The notes under the pieces: generated by a model
The model's input: the letters and a program-made list of their open reading frames with translations, nothing else
Told to the model about the DNA's origin: nothing
The model's database searches: none
Virus record (IMG/VR): IMGVR_UViG_3300048584_000277
Coordinates: 1-41,817 of that record
From: a virus
Reading direction: 5' to 3' (one strand)
DNA length: 41,817 nt
Made by a program: the position numbers and the translations under genes
In this document: positions 1 through 9,500 of the stretch, in pieces
Layout of the letters: every line of letters begins with the position of its first letter
Numbering within the stretch: position 1 is the stretch's first letter

Positions 1-16
1 GAGACGAGACACGCGA

Positions 17-48
17 TGTGAACGCGCTGTTCGGCAGTTGAGACAAGC
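17..48 (-). promoter_or_regulatory. Left-end copy of the 32-nt cassette element
   Basis: Read on the minus strand this is GCTTGTCTCA, six bases (ACTGCC), GAACAGCGCGTTC, ACA. It has the same architecture and spacing as the six plus-strand copies at 25473-27830. It lies downstream of the Rz stop (104-102) and points left, so it should precede a gene outside the window. The first block differs from the consensus GCTTGGCTTC at three of ten positions, while the dyad block is identical. Confidence 0.7.
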
Positions 49-101
49 TCCTCCAAACGGTTCCGTATCAGGCGTTGCGATGCATCCGAGCCAAGCGTCG
101 A

Positions 102-599
102 TTACTGGGTGGTGGACGCCATTTCGCTGACCCACGCCTGCAGCGCCCTCAATTGCTCGGCGTTTTCGTGGCAGGTCTGGTAGTTGGCCGTAACGGTTCC
201 GGCGACGGCAGAGAGCGCAATGTCTGTGGCGGCCGCATCAGCATCTCGGGCGGGCTCGGGCAGTTCACCTGCTGCGGCAGCGTCGTGCAGGCGCACAAAG
301 CCGCGGTTGATAGTGCAAGCAACATCGGCTTGAGCGGGCACATAGATGGGTACCTCCTTGATGATGGTGTCGCCCTTCTCGCGGACGATGCGGACGCGGT
401 CGACGTACTCGGTGACGACCTTGACGGTGGCTTGCGCCTGACGCTCGCGGATGGCGGCGGCCTGCAGGGTTTGTTGCTGGACGGCGGCATCCCACTGCGC
501 TTGAACGTGGCCCGCGCCCTTGACCCAGCCTAAGCCGAACAGGGTGAGACCAAGCGCCGCCAAGGCCAGCAGTCGATACGGCCACGGAATCACGCTCAC
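102..599 (-). CDS. Rz-like inner-membrane spanin
   Basis: Predicted 165-aa i-spanin, the last gene of the lysis cassette, which would join inner and outer membranes with Rz1 and disrupt the outer membrane. One N-terminal membrane segment at about residues 9-27 is followed by a long periplasmic stretch rich in Gln, Ala and charged residues that should form a coiled coil. The start is GTG at 599, overlapping the endolysin stop as GTGA; the reading frame also allows ATG at 617, but GTGA overlaps are common in this operon. Recognition rests on topology, position and the nested Rz1 rather than on a sharp motif. Confidence 0.8.
   Translation of the reverse strand: MSVIPWPYRLLALAALGLTLFGLGWVKGAGHVQAQWDAAVQQQTLQAAAIRERQAQATVKVVTEYVDRVRIVREKGDTIIKEVPIYVPAQADVACTINRGFVRLHDAAAAGELPEPARDADAAATDIALSAVAGTVTANYQTCHENAEQLRALQAWVSEMASTTQ
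149..343 (-). CDS. Rz1-like outer-membrane lipoprotein spanin, nested in Rz
   Basis: A 64-aa ORF wholly inside Rz in another frame. Its ATG at 343 has a full Shine-Dalgarno sequence, AAGGAGGT, with nine bases between GGAGG and the ATG. The product has a short signal peptide (about residues 4-18), a lipobox-like LCAC with Cys19 as the candidate lipidated residue, and a proline-rich mature part (about 9 prolines in 46 residues), as in known o-spanins. The nested arrangement is the classic lambda Rz/Rz1 layout. The lipobox is slightly atypical (Cys at -2). Confidence 0.82.
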   Translation of the reverse strand: MCPLKPMLLALSTAALCACTTLPQQVNCPSPPEMLMRPPQTLRSLPSPEPLRPTTRPATKTPSN

Positions 600-1099
600 G
601 ACGCCTCCCCGATGCACTGCGAGTACTCGGCTTCACGCCGTTTGGCCAGCCCGCCGCACAGCCGAGCATTGACGGGCAGCGCGCAGTCCTTTCCCTGGAA
701 GAAGCGCCACCGCAGCAGCTCGGCACAGGCTCCCGCGTAGTCCTCGGCGTTGAGCTTTCTGACCAGCGTGGACTGGCAGAACGCATGGCTGCCGACGTTG
801 TAAGAAAAGCTCACCAGCGCGTCGTACTCGTGCTGGGCAAGGGGGACGGTCACGCATTGCTTGAGCGCACCTTCGAACTGCTGCACATCGGTGAGCGCCC
901 GAGCCAGTGCCTGCGGCGGCGTGGTGGTGTCGCCCAGCTTCACCCCGGCGGTGGCGCCGAAGCCGATGGTCGGCACATCACCCTTGACCGGAATGACCGC
1001 GCGGTCGGTGTAGCCCTCGTGCAGCAGGATGCCGACCAGGGCGGCGGCGGACAGCGTCATGCCGGCCACGGTCCTGCGCACCATTGGTGGCCGGGTCAT
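596..1099 (-). CDS. Endolysin, GH24 lysozyme family, probable SAR type
   Basis: A 167-aa phage muramidase that would cleave peptidoglycan at host lysis. Residues 10-26 form a weakly hydrophobic segment rich in Ala, Gly, Ser and Thr, as in signal-arrest-release endolysins, so secretion without a true signal peptide is likely. Glu28 directly after this segment is the probable catalytic acid, followed by the GDVPTIGFG motif (residues 40-48) where Thr44 matches the family Thr. The usual catalytic Asp is not at the standard spacing, so its identity is uncertain. The middle part (FSYNVG, then LLRWRFFQGK) is typical of phage lysozymes. The gene overlaps both neighbours in the lysis operon by four bases. 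Confidence 0.9.
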   Translation of the reverse strand: MTRPPMVRRTVAGMTLSAAALVGILLHEGYTDRAVIPVKGDVPTIGFGATAGVKLGDTTTPPQALARALTDVQQFEGALKQCVTVPLAQHEYDALVSFSYNVGSHAFCQSTLVRKLNAEDYAGACAELLRWRFFQGKDCALPVNARLCGGLAKRREAEYSQCIGEAS

Positions 1100-1323
1100 C
1101 GGTCCATCCCCGGCTGAGCCACGATGCGCGCGATGGTCGCTCCGATGCTGGCGGCAAAGGCCAGCAACACGAACGCGCCGCGTGGCAGTGCGTCGCCGAA
1201 CAGCGGCACCACCACTTCCGCCGCCGTGAAGGCAGCGGCCAGCAGCGAGAAGCGGATGCTCCAGGCACGTCGCAACACGCGCCGCCAGTCACCCAGCAGG
1301 CAGATCTTCGGCTTGGCAGTCAT
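1096..1323 (-). CDS. Holin-like small membrane protein (DUF7940-like)
   Basis: A 75-aa protein with two predicted membrane spans (about residues 24-41 and 48-68) and a basic N-terminus. It overlaps the upstream gene as ATGA and the endolysin by four bases, the usual position of a holin. Size, topology and context support a role in timed membrane permeabilisation. The DUF7940 link is from memory of similar phage proteins. Confidence 0.75.
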   Translation of the reverse strand: MTAKPKICLLGDWRRVLRRAWSIRFSLLAAAFTAAEVVVPLFGDALPRGAFVLLAFAASIGATIARIVAQPGMDR

Positions 1324-1620
1324 TGCACGCCACCCATCAGCTTCAGCTTGATGGTTGCTCCCACCAACAGCGCGGCCAGAATGCCGGTGGTAACCACCTT
1401 GATGAGGGTCTGCCACGCCGTGCGACGGGCATCGCGCCATGCTTCCAGCAGGTCGCGCAGTTCGCGGATGTCCTTCGCGGCATGACCGTTCTCCAGTCCC
1501 AGGTGCGCGAGGCAGCGCTCGGCGCCACGTTCGGCGGCGCGATTCAGCAGTTCATCGAAATCCTCATGGCGCAGGAGTAGCGTCGATTCGTTGGTCAGTA
1601 CATCGGTGTCGTCGGCCATC
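1320..1620 (-). CDS. Small C-terminally anchored protein of the lysis cassette (DUF6127-like)
   Basis: A 99-aa protein with a soluble, charged N-terminal two-thirds (Arg/Glu-rich helices around residues 40-70) and one C-terminal membrane span (about residues 76-94). It is the first gene of the lysis cassette and may be a second holin or antiholin. The start at 1620 has GGAG seven bases upstream. The frame stays open to 1700, but that extension would run through the three-hairpin repeat at 1633-1694, so the shorter start is preferred. Confidence 0.7.
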
Positions 1621-1632
1621 TTGGGTCTCCAG

Positions 1633-1694
1633 AAAAAATTGTCCGGAACAATTTTTCGCGTCAGCCCCGAAGGGGTGAGGCGCAGGGATGCGCC
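1633..1694. repeat. Three-hairpin dispersed element, copy A
   Basis: Read on the minus strand there are three stem-loops in a row: GGCGCA-TCCC-TGCGCC (1694-1679), CCCC-TTCG-GGGG, and AAAAATTGT-TCCGG-ACAATTTTT (1656-1634). A second copy with the same order and loops but different stem sequences is at 15834-15906 in the opposite orientation. Copy A ends just upstream of the ribosome-binding site of the gene at 1620. The AT-rich third stem stands out in this GC-rich genome. Confidence 0.75.
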
Positions 1695-1705
1695 GAACAA
1701 ATGAC

Positions 1706-1738
1706 GAAACCCGCCCAGCGTCAGCCGGAGCGGGTTTC
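1706..1738 (-). terminator. Hairpin terminator after the tail operon
   Basis: GAAACCCGC and GCGGGTTTC form a perfect 9-bp stem with a 15-nt loop, about 30 nt past the stop of the last tail gene on the minus strand. The sequence after the stem is TTTCGTCATTTG-like with only a poor U-tract, so termination may be partial or need Rho. It separates the tail operon from the lysis cassette. Confidence 0.6.
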
Positions 1739-1766
1739 AGGGGTGAAGCAGCGGAAGGGGTGTGGG

Positions 1767-1988
1767 TTAGATGTCGATGATTTCCATCGGCAAGGACGGC
1801 GCCTCGCCTTCGATGACGCCATCGCGCACGAACACGGTCTGGCCAAGCGCGGCCTCGCCGCGGGCGTGAATCAGGCCGCCGCCCGGCAAGGCGATCACGA
1901 CGCGACTGGCGCCGACTTCGATCACGATGCCGGATTGCAGCGGCGGCTCGGGTAGCAACTGCCGAAACTGTCGGTAGAGGTTATGCAT
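1767..1988 (-). CDS. Small hypothetical protein at the end of the tail operon
   Basis: A 73-aa protein with no recognised family. Its start overlaps the stop of the putative tail hub gene (ATGCATAA), so it is translationally linked to it. The sequence looks like a small beta-barrel (GIVIEVGASRVVIALPGGG, then short turns), reminiscent of OB-like small baseplate or tail-tip proteins, but that is inference only. A hairpin terminator follows. Confidence 0.75.
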   Translation of the reverse strand: MHNLYRQFRQLLPEPPLQSGIVIEVGASRVVIALPGGGLIHARGEAALGQTVFVRDGVIEGEAPSLPMEIIDI

Positions 1989-3867
1989 GGCACTCGACGC
2001 CCAGCGTTTGCCAAACCTCCGGGAAGTTGGCTTCGACGCGCGTGGAGCGCACGATGCCGAGCCGCGCGACGCTGCCGTCCTGGTATTCGATGAAGGTCCC
2101 GGGCTCGACGATGCCGGTCTCGGGCAGCACCGGCAGGCGCAGGCCCACTTCGAATTGCTGTCCCGTGTCTGCCAAGATCGCGGTGCCGCGCTGGCGTGCC
2201 GCGACGGCCTCGGTGATTAGGGCATCGACGACCATTGGCGCGACCCGATTGCCGGCTGTGCCGGTGCGTGTGACCTGGCCCAGTACGCCGGCAGACTGGC
2301 CCGACACGAATACCCGGTTGTACGCCGGCTTCTCCATCCAGCGCACCGATTCGCGCGAGACCGCAGCAACCGGTAGCACCAAGTCCGGCGTCACCGCATG
2401 CCAGTCCCACGGCGCCACGGGGTAGCGGTGGCGCACGCGCATGATCGCGTCGGTCGGATGCGGCAACAGGTAGCCACCCGGTGCGGCGGCGATGGCGGCG
2501 AGCGCATCGATCCAGGTGCCCTGGTGCGCGAATACGCCTGCAGGCACGTTCCAGTCGCTGAGCGCCCAATCGATGGTCCAGCCAATCGGCACACCGTTGA
2601 CGGTCAGGACGTCGTCCATCAATTGCCGCGCCGTGCGCGGGTTCGGATTGGCGAAGTGCATCACCGGCGCGTAGGGCGCCGAAAGCGCTGCGGTGCGGCC
2701 GCGCCCGGACAGACGTACGTTCGCATCGCCAAAGCTGCGCTCGCGGCTCAGGTTCTCGGCGAGCACGCGGAAATCAGTGCCGTTGACGTGCGCCACGAGT
2801 TCCACCGGTGGCGCGCCATCGGTGGGTGCGATCAGCGCCTCGGCAATGGCGGGCAGTGTCGCCTCGAAGCCCCAGGCCCAGGAGTCGACGTCGAGACTCA
2901 GCGACAGCGAGATCACCGGCACTGGCGCGCCATCCGGCCAGCGATGCAGCGTGACGTGGTTCAGCACGACATAGACCCTTCGGATTGGAACCACGACCGG
3001 GCCGTCCTGGCCCGGATCGGGGCGCCGTTCGCAGACGAACACCAGGTTGCCGTTCGTGGCTGCCAGTGCGGAGAAACGCAGGTGCGGATTCGGCGTGTAG
3101 CAGGGAACAAAGGGCGGCTCGGGGTCGTCTGGACGCACGGGATGGCGACCGGGCGGTGGCCGCATCGCGTTCTGCCAGCGCGCTCCCGTCCAGCGACGAA
3201 GCGCCGTGGCGACCTGGATGGCTTCGAAGAAGCGCCGGCTCGGGAGCATCTGCGCCATATCAAAGCGCGAGGTGGTTGGCCGATGCCGATCCCGCAGTCC
3301 GTCCTCGTGATGCAGCCGCCGCGCCAGCGCGTTGAGGCGCTTTGCATTCTCGTAGCGCACTGGGCCTGACGTGCGCAGACGCAGCGATTCATCGTGAGGA
3401 ATCCGGAATGCTCCGGGCGAACGTGCCGCAGCGCCTTGAAACCGCGTGGTCGTTGAGACTTGCGCGCGCTGCAAGGTCGCAGCGCGCCTCGACGTCACGT
3501 TGGCGTCCAGCACCCACCCATCCTGCCAGGACGTGCCCGCGGCCGTCGGCAGTTGGTCGGTGGCGGCGGTACGGTGCTCGGCGCCCTCCTCGAACCCACA
3601 CCCGCGTTGCCAGGACGATGCCGTCCGCCCTACCAGCGGACGCGCTGCCCGCGAGGCGTAGCGTGCTTCGACGATCATCTCCATCGCCGGGAGCGTCGCA
3701 ACCAGCGTCGCCGACGCATTGGGTATGGCCAGCGCTTCGAAGCGCAGCGCCGGCAATGCGCCGACCAACTGCGCATCCTGCGGAGGCTGCGATCCGCCCG
3801 GATCGCCACCCAGCACGAGGTGCGTGCTGCCAGGCGGGTGCGCCAGCCGCAGATCGATGGACGCCAT
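1981..3867 (-). CDS. Putative tail hub or tail-tip protein
   Basis: A 628-aa tail protein. The C-terminal half has features of tail hub proteins of the gp27/gp44 kind: alternating beta strands, an LSGRGRTAAL stretch (roughly residue 385), TARQLMDDVL shortly after, and a final region of short beta repeats (about residues 520-620). The N-terminal third is rich in Arg, Ala and Thr and has no recognised motif. It lies six bases after the upstream gene and overlaps the downstream small gene. The assignment is from gene order and local pattern; an adhesin-type tip protein is possible. Confidence 0.65.
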   Translation of the reverse strand: MASIDLRLAHPPGSTHLVLGGDPGGSQPPQDAQLVGALPALRFEALAIPNASATLVATLPAMEMIVEARYASRAARPLVGRTASSWQRGCGFEEGAEHRTAATDQLPTAAGTSWQDGWVLDANVTSRRAATLQRAQVSTTTRFQGAAARSPGAFRIPHDESLRLRTSGPVRYENAKRLNALARRLHHEDGLRDRHRPTTSRFDMAQMLPSRRFFEAIQVATALRRWTGARWQNAMRPPPGRHPVRPDDPEPPFVPCYTPNPHLRFSALAATNGNLVFVCERRPDPGQDGPVVVPIRRVYVVLNHVTLHRWPDGAPVPVISLSLSLDVDSWAWGFEATLPAIAEALIAPTDGAPPVELVAHVNGTDFRVLAENLSRERSFGDANVRLSGRGRTAALSAPYAPVMHFANPNPRTARQLMDDVLTVNGVPIGWTIDWALSDWNVPAGVFAHQGTWIDALAAIAAAPGGYLLPHPTDAIMRVRHRYPVAPWDWHAVTPDLVLPVAAVSRESVRWMEKPAYNRVFVSGQSAGVLGQVTRTGTAGNRVAPMVVDALITEAVAARQRGTAILADTGQQFEVGLRLPVLPETGIVEPGTFIEYQDGSVARLGIVRSTRVEANFPEVWQTLGVECHA

Positions 3868-3873
3868 CGGTGA

Positions 3874-4263
3874 TCACCCCAGCAGTCCCGTCAGGATGCG
3901 GGTGTAGCCGCCCGCGTACAGCGTGGTCGTTGGCAGACGCAGTTCGCCCACGCCGTCGAGATCGGACGCATCGCAATCCCACGCCAGCGCGCCGTTGCCG
4001 TTGGCGATGCGCACCCAGGTCGCCTCGCCGGTCGTGAAGATCAGGGCTTCGTTGGTCGGGGCCACTTCGAGCACGCCGTCGACGACCGTGCCGAGCGGTT
4101 CGGCCAGCACGATGGACGCGAGCAGCGGGCCCTGTGGCGCTTCGCCAAATCCCGGTCGCGGACCGGCGTAGACGTGAGCGCGCGCCTGCTCCGTGCCGAG
4201 CGCCAGGAAGGTGATGACGCCCTGCAGCCGGTATGCGTTGAGCTCGTCGGAGATCTGGATCAC
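3874..4263 (-). CDS. Tail-tip associated hypothetical protein
   Basis: A 129-aa protein of unknown function. The GTG start at 4263 overlaps the upstream stop as GTGA; the frame is open much further upstream, but that part is the shadow of the neighbouring gene. The sequence is rich in beta-forming residues and Gly, ending in LYAGGYTRILTGLLG, and suits a compact beta-sandwich virion protein. Its place between two larger tail proteins argues for a tail-tip role. Confidence 0.7.
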   Translation of the reverse strand: MIQISDELNAYRLQGVITFLALGTEQARAHVYAGPRPGFGEAPQGPLLASIVLAEPLGTVVDGVLEVAPTNEALIFTTGEATWVRIANGNGALAWDCDASDLDGVGELRLPTTTLYAGGYTRILTGLLG

Positions 4264-5231
4264 ACCGGCGCTCCCGCCATCGGTTCGGCGCGCAGGTTGT
4301 CGGCGACCACGGCTCGGAAGTTGTGCTTGTGGTCGTAGGCGATCACCAGATAGCGCGGCACCGGGCTGATCCGCTCGAAGCGGTAGACGCCGGTCACCGC
4401 ATCGCTCCAGGTCTCGCGCACCACCGCATGTGTGCGCTCGTCGAACAGCAGCACGCGCCGAGACACCGGACGATCCTCGGGCAGGTTCTTCTCTCTCACG
4501 GTCCCGGTGATGTGGTGATCGCCGGCGTAGTAATGGTTGCGCGTGCCGGCCAGACGATGAAAGGCGCGGTGCGAGTAGCGCAGCAAGGCGGCCAGATCCG
4601 GCACTGGCTGAGTGCGTCCTACGAGGGCTGGCAGCGACCGATAGTGCGCGGGCGGCGCATCTGGCAAGGCGCTCGGCACGCCACCGGTGACGCGGTGCAC
4701 GCGCAATGTGAGGCCATAGCCATAGATGCACGGCCGGAAGCTCGCGTAGTGGCGCTTGTAGCCCTCCCACACGACACCGTCGTTGTCGCTCACGCGGTAC
4801 TGCCAGATGTTGTCGACGCCGCGCTTCACGTCGACGCGCAGCGTCCGGCGAGCGCCAGTCACCGCCCACGGTGCAGCGGCGTGCGCGGTCAGCTCGTACT
4901 GGTTTCCAACGGCATCCCAGAAGCTGTGATGCCACTGCTGCTGCCAAGCGATCAGCCGGTGACCCTCGTAGGCGCCCGAGCCTGTCCAGAGCCAGAACCC
5001 GAAGCAGGTCGATGAGTAGGTGATGGCCATCACCTCCGCGTCGATCTCGAACCAGAAGTTCTCCGTCATCTCGGCCGCATCGATGCGCCAGAAGTTCTGT
5101 GCCTGCGAGAACACCAGATCGACGGCCTGCGCTGCCTCGTTCCACGTCGGCGTGACGCTGCCGGCGCCGCCCGCGCTGGCGAACCCCGCAGGAATGCCGG
5201 CAATGAAATCCTCATCCAACGGATAGGCCAC
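4260..5231 (-). CDS. Tail protein with lectin-like and transthyretin-like regions
   Basis: A 323-aa protein with a GTG start at 5231. Residues 1 to about 185 are rich in Trp, Phe and Tyr (FWFEIDAEV, FGFWLWTG) and look like a concanavalin-type beta-sandwich. Residues from about 230 to 315 resemble the carboxypeptidase regulatory (transthyretin-like) fold: a GTV strand, R-VLLFDE, T-SDAVTGVYRFERI, then YLVIAYD. Both folds are common in phage adhesion or tail-decoration proteins, so a role in binding host surface sugars is plausible but not shown. Confidence 0.7.
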   Translation of the reverse strand: MAYPLDEDFIAGIPAGFASAGGAGSVTPTWNEAAQAVDLVFSQAQNFWRIDAAEMTENFWFEIDAEVMAITYSSTCFGFWLWTGSGAYEGHRLIAWQQQWHHSFWDAVGNQYELTAHAAAPWAVTGARRTLRVDVKRGVDNIWQYRVSDNDGVVWEGYKRHYASFRPCIYGYGLTLRVHRVTGGVPSALPDAPPAHYRSLPALVGRTQPVPDLAALLRYSHRAFHRLAGTRNHYYAGDHHITGTVREKNLPEDRPVSRRVLLFDERTHAVVRETWSDAVTGVYRFERISPVPRYLVIAYDHKHNFRAVVADNLRAEPMAGAPV

Positions 5232-5234
5232 GAC

Positions 5235-6500
5235 TCAGGGCCTCCACGGGCCGGTGATGTCGAAGGCGAAGCCGCTGGTGTTGCCCTCGTGGGCGTAGTC
5301 CAGCGTGACGATCAGGAACTTGCGCTCGGGGTAGCCGAGCACCTGGTCGATCAGCGTCAGGTGCGCATAGGGCTGGTTCTGGTGAATCCAGTACATGCCG
5401 GGCAGAAACCCGCGCAGGTGCCCGCTGCTCTCACGCAGGTAGATCGGATGCAGGATCAGGCCGTAGTCGGGTCCGTTCGGGAACGGGATGCTGCCCGAGC
5501 GCCCCGAGACGTTCTGATTGTTGCCGTCGTTCAGCGACAACAGCCCAAGACGTACATTGCCGCCGACCTGGGTGTAGTCGCGCATGCAGATCTTGCCGGT
5601 GGTATCCAGCGAGTGCGTCGAGTAGGAATCCTGGTTCGGGTAGCTGTTCGGCCACTCGCTGACGGTGCGGTAGCGGTCCGAAGCGGTCAGGAGCGACGCG
5701 TAGTTGTCGCCCGGCTTGTAGCTGTCGAAGTCGGTGAAGGTGTAGAGCACGCGGCGGTCGCCACCCCAGCCGGAGGCGCAGGCAAGGAAGAAGCCGCGGT
5801 CATCACCGATGAGCACCCAACTGCGCGCACCGGCGCCATTGTCGCCGTAGGTCTCGGGCGTGTTGTTGCGGGCGAAGTACCACTTGAACCAGCCCGAGTA
5901 CATCGAATTGCCGCTGCCCGAGGGCAGTTCGTTGCGCGTCGGCGCCGCCGGATCGAACGGTGCGCGCGCGCCGACGAAGGTGTCGATGTCGACCATGTCC
6001 TCGGCCAGCGTGACGCGTCCGAACTTCGCCCAGGTCGTCGTGTAGCCCTCCGGCAAGCTGTCGTCGACGCGCAGGAACGGACGATTCGAGAGCGGATTGG
6101 GCGTGTGGTAGGCGCGCTTGTTCTCGCCGGTGAAGGCAATCTCGAAGCCGAGCGGCGCGATCTTGGCGCTGATGCCGAGCACTGTTGTCGCCGGCGATGC
6201 TGGTTCGCCCGCCACGCCGAACCGGATGCTGTCCTGAGTGATGGCGGTGATGGTGAAGTCGCCGTTGTACTCGGGCTCCTCGCAGCCTTCGATGCGAACG
6301 ACCTGGTCGACCATATAGCCGTGCGCCGAGCCCACGATGGCAGTCGCGGTGGCCCCGTCGCGGGTCAGCGTCGACACCGGTTTCAGGTGGAAGCCGTTGA
6401 CCAGCAGTGCGTCGAGCAGCGCGGTGAGGCTGCCCCAGTTGTTGGTCAGCACCGGCGCGCCGGTCATGCCGCTGTGCATCCACTTGACCTTGTTGCTCAC
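5235..6500 (-). CDS. Tail structural protein of unknown function
   Basis: A 421-aa protein rich in Tyr, Trp, Asn, Ser and Gly, as in secreted or virion-surface proteins. The GTG start at 6500 has AGGAG eight bases upstream. An early segment (about residues 45-110: GSAHGYMVDQVVRIEG, then YNGDFTIT) looks like the beta-strand pattern found near baseplate or tail-tip domains. No catalytic motif was seen. It follows the 1201-aa repeat protein and precedes the lectin-like gene, so it is assigned to the tail tip. Confidence 0.75.
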   Translation of the reverse strand: MSNKVKWMHSGMTGAPVLTNNWGSLTALLDALLVNGFHLKPVSTLTRDGATATAIVGSAHGYMVDQVVRIEGCEEPEYNGDFTITAITQDSIRFGVAGEPASPATTVLGISAKIAPLGFEIAFTGENKRAYHTPNPLSNRPFLRVDDSLPEGYTTTWAKFGRVTLAEDMVDIDTFVGARAPFDPAAPTRNELPSGSGNSMYSGWFKWYFARNNTPETYGDNGAGARSWVLIGDDRGFFLACASGWGGDRRVLYTFTDFDSYKPGDNYASLLTASDRYRTVSEWPNSYPNQDSYSTHSLDTTGKICMRDYTQVGGNVRLGLLSLNDGNNQNVSGRSGSIPFPNGPDYGLILHPIYLRESSGHLRGFLPGMYWIHQNQPYAHLTLIDQVLGYPERKFLIVTLDYAHEGNTSGFAFDITGPWRP

Positions 6501-6529
6501 GAATCAGACTCCTAGAAATCAGGTTTGCG

Positions 6530-9500
6530 TCAGGGGCGATCCACGTCGCCACGCACCAGCAAGGTGAAGGCATCGCGGGTGACGGTCTCCGGGCCTTGCT
6601 GGATGGTGCGCACGACCCACACCGGGAACAGCGCGCCAATGGTGTTGAAGCGCAGCACGTTGCCGGCGGCCCAGCCCGAACCCCAGCCGAGCGCACGCAG
6701 CGTGAAGTAGGGTTTGCCGGTGGCCGGGTTGGTCGGCGCGAGATCGTTGGCGGTGGTGCCGGTGGCGATCACGCCGACGTGCTCGCCGATGACCTGGAAC
6801 GCCGTGGTGTTGGTGAATTGGATTGCCCAACGCTCGGTGATGGCACCGGCGTTGGTCACCGTGATCGGCGCCAGCACGTCGTTGAACGTGGCCGTGGCCG
6901 CATTGCCGACCAATGCATCAGTGAACGCGCCATTCCATGTGGCCTGATCGAACAGCCGCGACACGTAGGCGCGCAGATCGCCGGAGACCAGCGCAGAGGA
7001 AATGTTGGAACCGGTGGGATAGTCGTGGGTGATCTGCCGGGTGAAGGCCAATCGCCCCGAGATCTGCACATCCGACACCTGCGCCATATCCTCGATGCGA
7101 TGCTCGACGGTGACCGGCTGTGCGATGCCGGTGACGTCGGTGAAGGTCACGCGGCCCGCTTCCAGATCGACCGTGAAACCTGCCGTGACGACCACGCCGT
7201 TGCCATCGAGCACGCGCACTCGCGACAGGCGCACGCGATTGCAGTCGATGACCTGGCCGGCGCTCGCGGTCAGCGGGCCGACCGTTTCGGTATGGCCGAT
7301 CACCGCGAAGTCGCCCATCCGGAAGATCGGCACGCGCCCGTCCTGCGGCAGTCGTACCGGATCGAGCCCGATCAGGTCGGCATCAAGCGGCAGGTAGGAG
7401 TACGCGACCGCGTTGTACTTGATGGTGTCGGCGAACACCGGCGCCGGCTTGAACACTTTGGGCACGCCATCGAGCACGACGACGCCATCGGGATCGAACC
7501 AGATCTCGTCCTCGTTGCCGGCGGCGACCACCCACGACCCGAAGCGTGCGCGGACGACGCCGGTCTCGTAGTCGATGGCACCGGTGATGCCGGCGCCAGC
7601 GATGACGCCGTGGTTGTCGGCGCTGACATTGATGGTGCCTCCGGTCAGCCGAGTGGCCAGCAGTTGCAGGCTCGACGGCCGCACCGGCGAGGCCGGAATG
7701 CGGAAGGTGACCTCGTCGACCGGCGTGCCATCGAGACTGGTCAGCAGTGAGCGCAGTTGGACCGCCGTGCCCTGACCCGGTACCCACGCGCTCAAGGTCA
7801 CCGCGCCGGTGGCGTAGTTGATCGCGCCAGCCAAGGTCGCTGCGCCATTCACCGGATTCAGGTCGTAGTACAGGCTGCCGAGGCGGTCGAAATAGGTCTT
7901 GCCGCCGAGCGTGAAACCGACGCTGCCAGGCACGATGGGCTCAGCGAAGCTCGGCGTCAGATCCAACGCCAGGCCACTGGCGGTGAAGGTCTCGGTAACC
8001 GAGTTCGAGGTGCCGGTGGCGCGATAGCGCACCTTGGCCCACGCCGTCTCGTCGATGGGCATGGAAGCACCCGCGGTCACGTACTCCCAGTGCGAGAACA
8101 CGTTGCGATAGACCGGCACCAGGGTTCCATCGGCGTTGCGCGTGAGCCCGATCTGGGTCACCAAGTAGCGCCCAACGGGAATGCGCACGATGGTGTCGGG
8201 CAGGAAGCGCACGACGCCGGTGGCGTAGTTCACCGTGCCGTAGATGAAGCCTTGCGTGTCCTTGAGATTGCCGTTGCGGTCGTCGCTGACAATCTTGATC
8301 GGATCGACCGGGCGCACCAGTTGCAGTTCGGCCGGCGTCGTCGAGATGTAGTCGAAGGTCTCGATCAGCAGGTTCCACTCCAACTCGACCGTGCCCGGGA
8401 TCAGTCCGTCGAACTCCACTTCGACGTCGATGCGACCTGTGCCATCGCGCATCGGCGCGTGGAATTCCTCCTCGGTTGGCGGGCCCCAGGTGTAGGCGAC
8501 GTTGTAGGTCTGGCCGCCGGCCGGCAGCGCGGCGGGCGTGAACTGGACCAGGCCCGACTGGTAGTGGATGGTGCCGGTCGCCGCGCCGGTGATGCGTCCT
8601 GCGCCATCATCGGTGGCGGTTCGCGGCGCGCCGTCATTCCAGGTGATGGTGACCGACTGCGGCGTGATGCCGGATTGCGCCAGTTGCAGGGAGACTGCGG
8701 GCGGCGCGATGGTCTGGTCGGAGCGGTTGAAGTAGTTGGCCTTGCCGCCCCAGGCGTAAACGATCTCGCTGCCGACATCGGGCAGTGCGCCCACGGTCAC
8801 AGCCACCGTGCCGGAGCCATAGTTCACCGTGCCGACGCCGTACTCGGGACTGCTGCCCTTGAGCACGCCGGCGCCGTTGTCGCGCAGGTCGTACCACTTG
8901 CCCTGGGCGCGGTAACTGACCTGCAGGGTGCCGGGCGCGGGGCTCGGCAGGATGGTCAGCACGTAGTTGTAGGCGCGGTTCTCGATGTCGACGCGCACAC
9001 CCGCGGTGTCGGCGACGCGGATCGGTGCGGCGGCCGGCCGGAATGTGATGGTCTTGGTGCCGCCATAGTTCGGCGCACTGGTCGCCATCGCGATTTGGCC
9101 GCGAGCGTAGTTCACCGTGCCGATGACCGTGGCGCCGGCCATCAGCTGGCCGCCGTTGTCGGTCAGCGTGGCGCCACTGACGCTGATCGACAGCGTGCCG
9201 GGCTGGATCGCATTGCCGACCGACAGCACGGTGGAGGCGTTGAAGCCGACCGAGGTCGTGTAGCTCACGGTGCCGTTGGCCGACTCGACCAGGGCTTCGG
9301 AGGTGCCGCCTGCGGTCAGGTCGAGCAGTGGCGTCTCGGTCTGCGCCGAGGGCACCAACTGGGTGAAGATGCTGCTGACGCTCGCGGCGACATCGCCGAT
9401 GGCGATCGGCTGGGTCGTCTTGACCACGCCGCAGTATTTGGCGGCGTCGGCAACGACGGTGTCGCGCGTCTTGGTCTTGCCCGGCGCCATCGTGAACAGG

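Noticed and set aside
4264-5145. Upstream extension of the 129-aa tail gene to 423 residues
   Set aside because: The extension overlaps the lectin-like gene in another frame and has the Arg/Ala-rich composition of a shadow; a GTGA start at 4263 fits the operon pattern.
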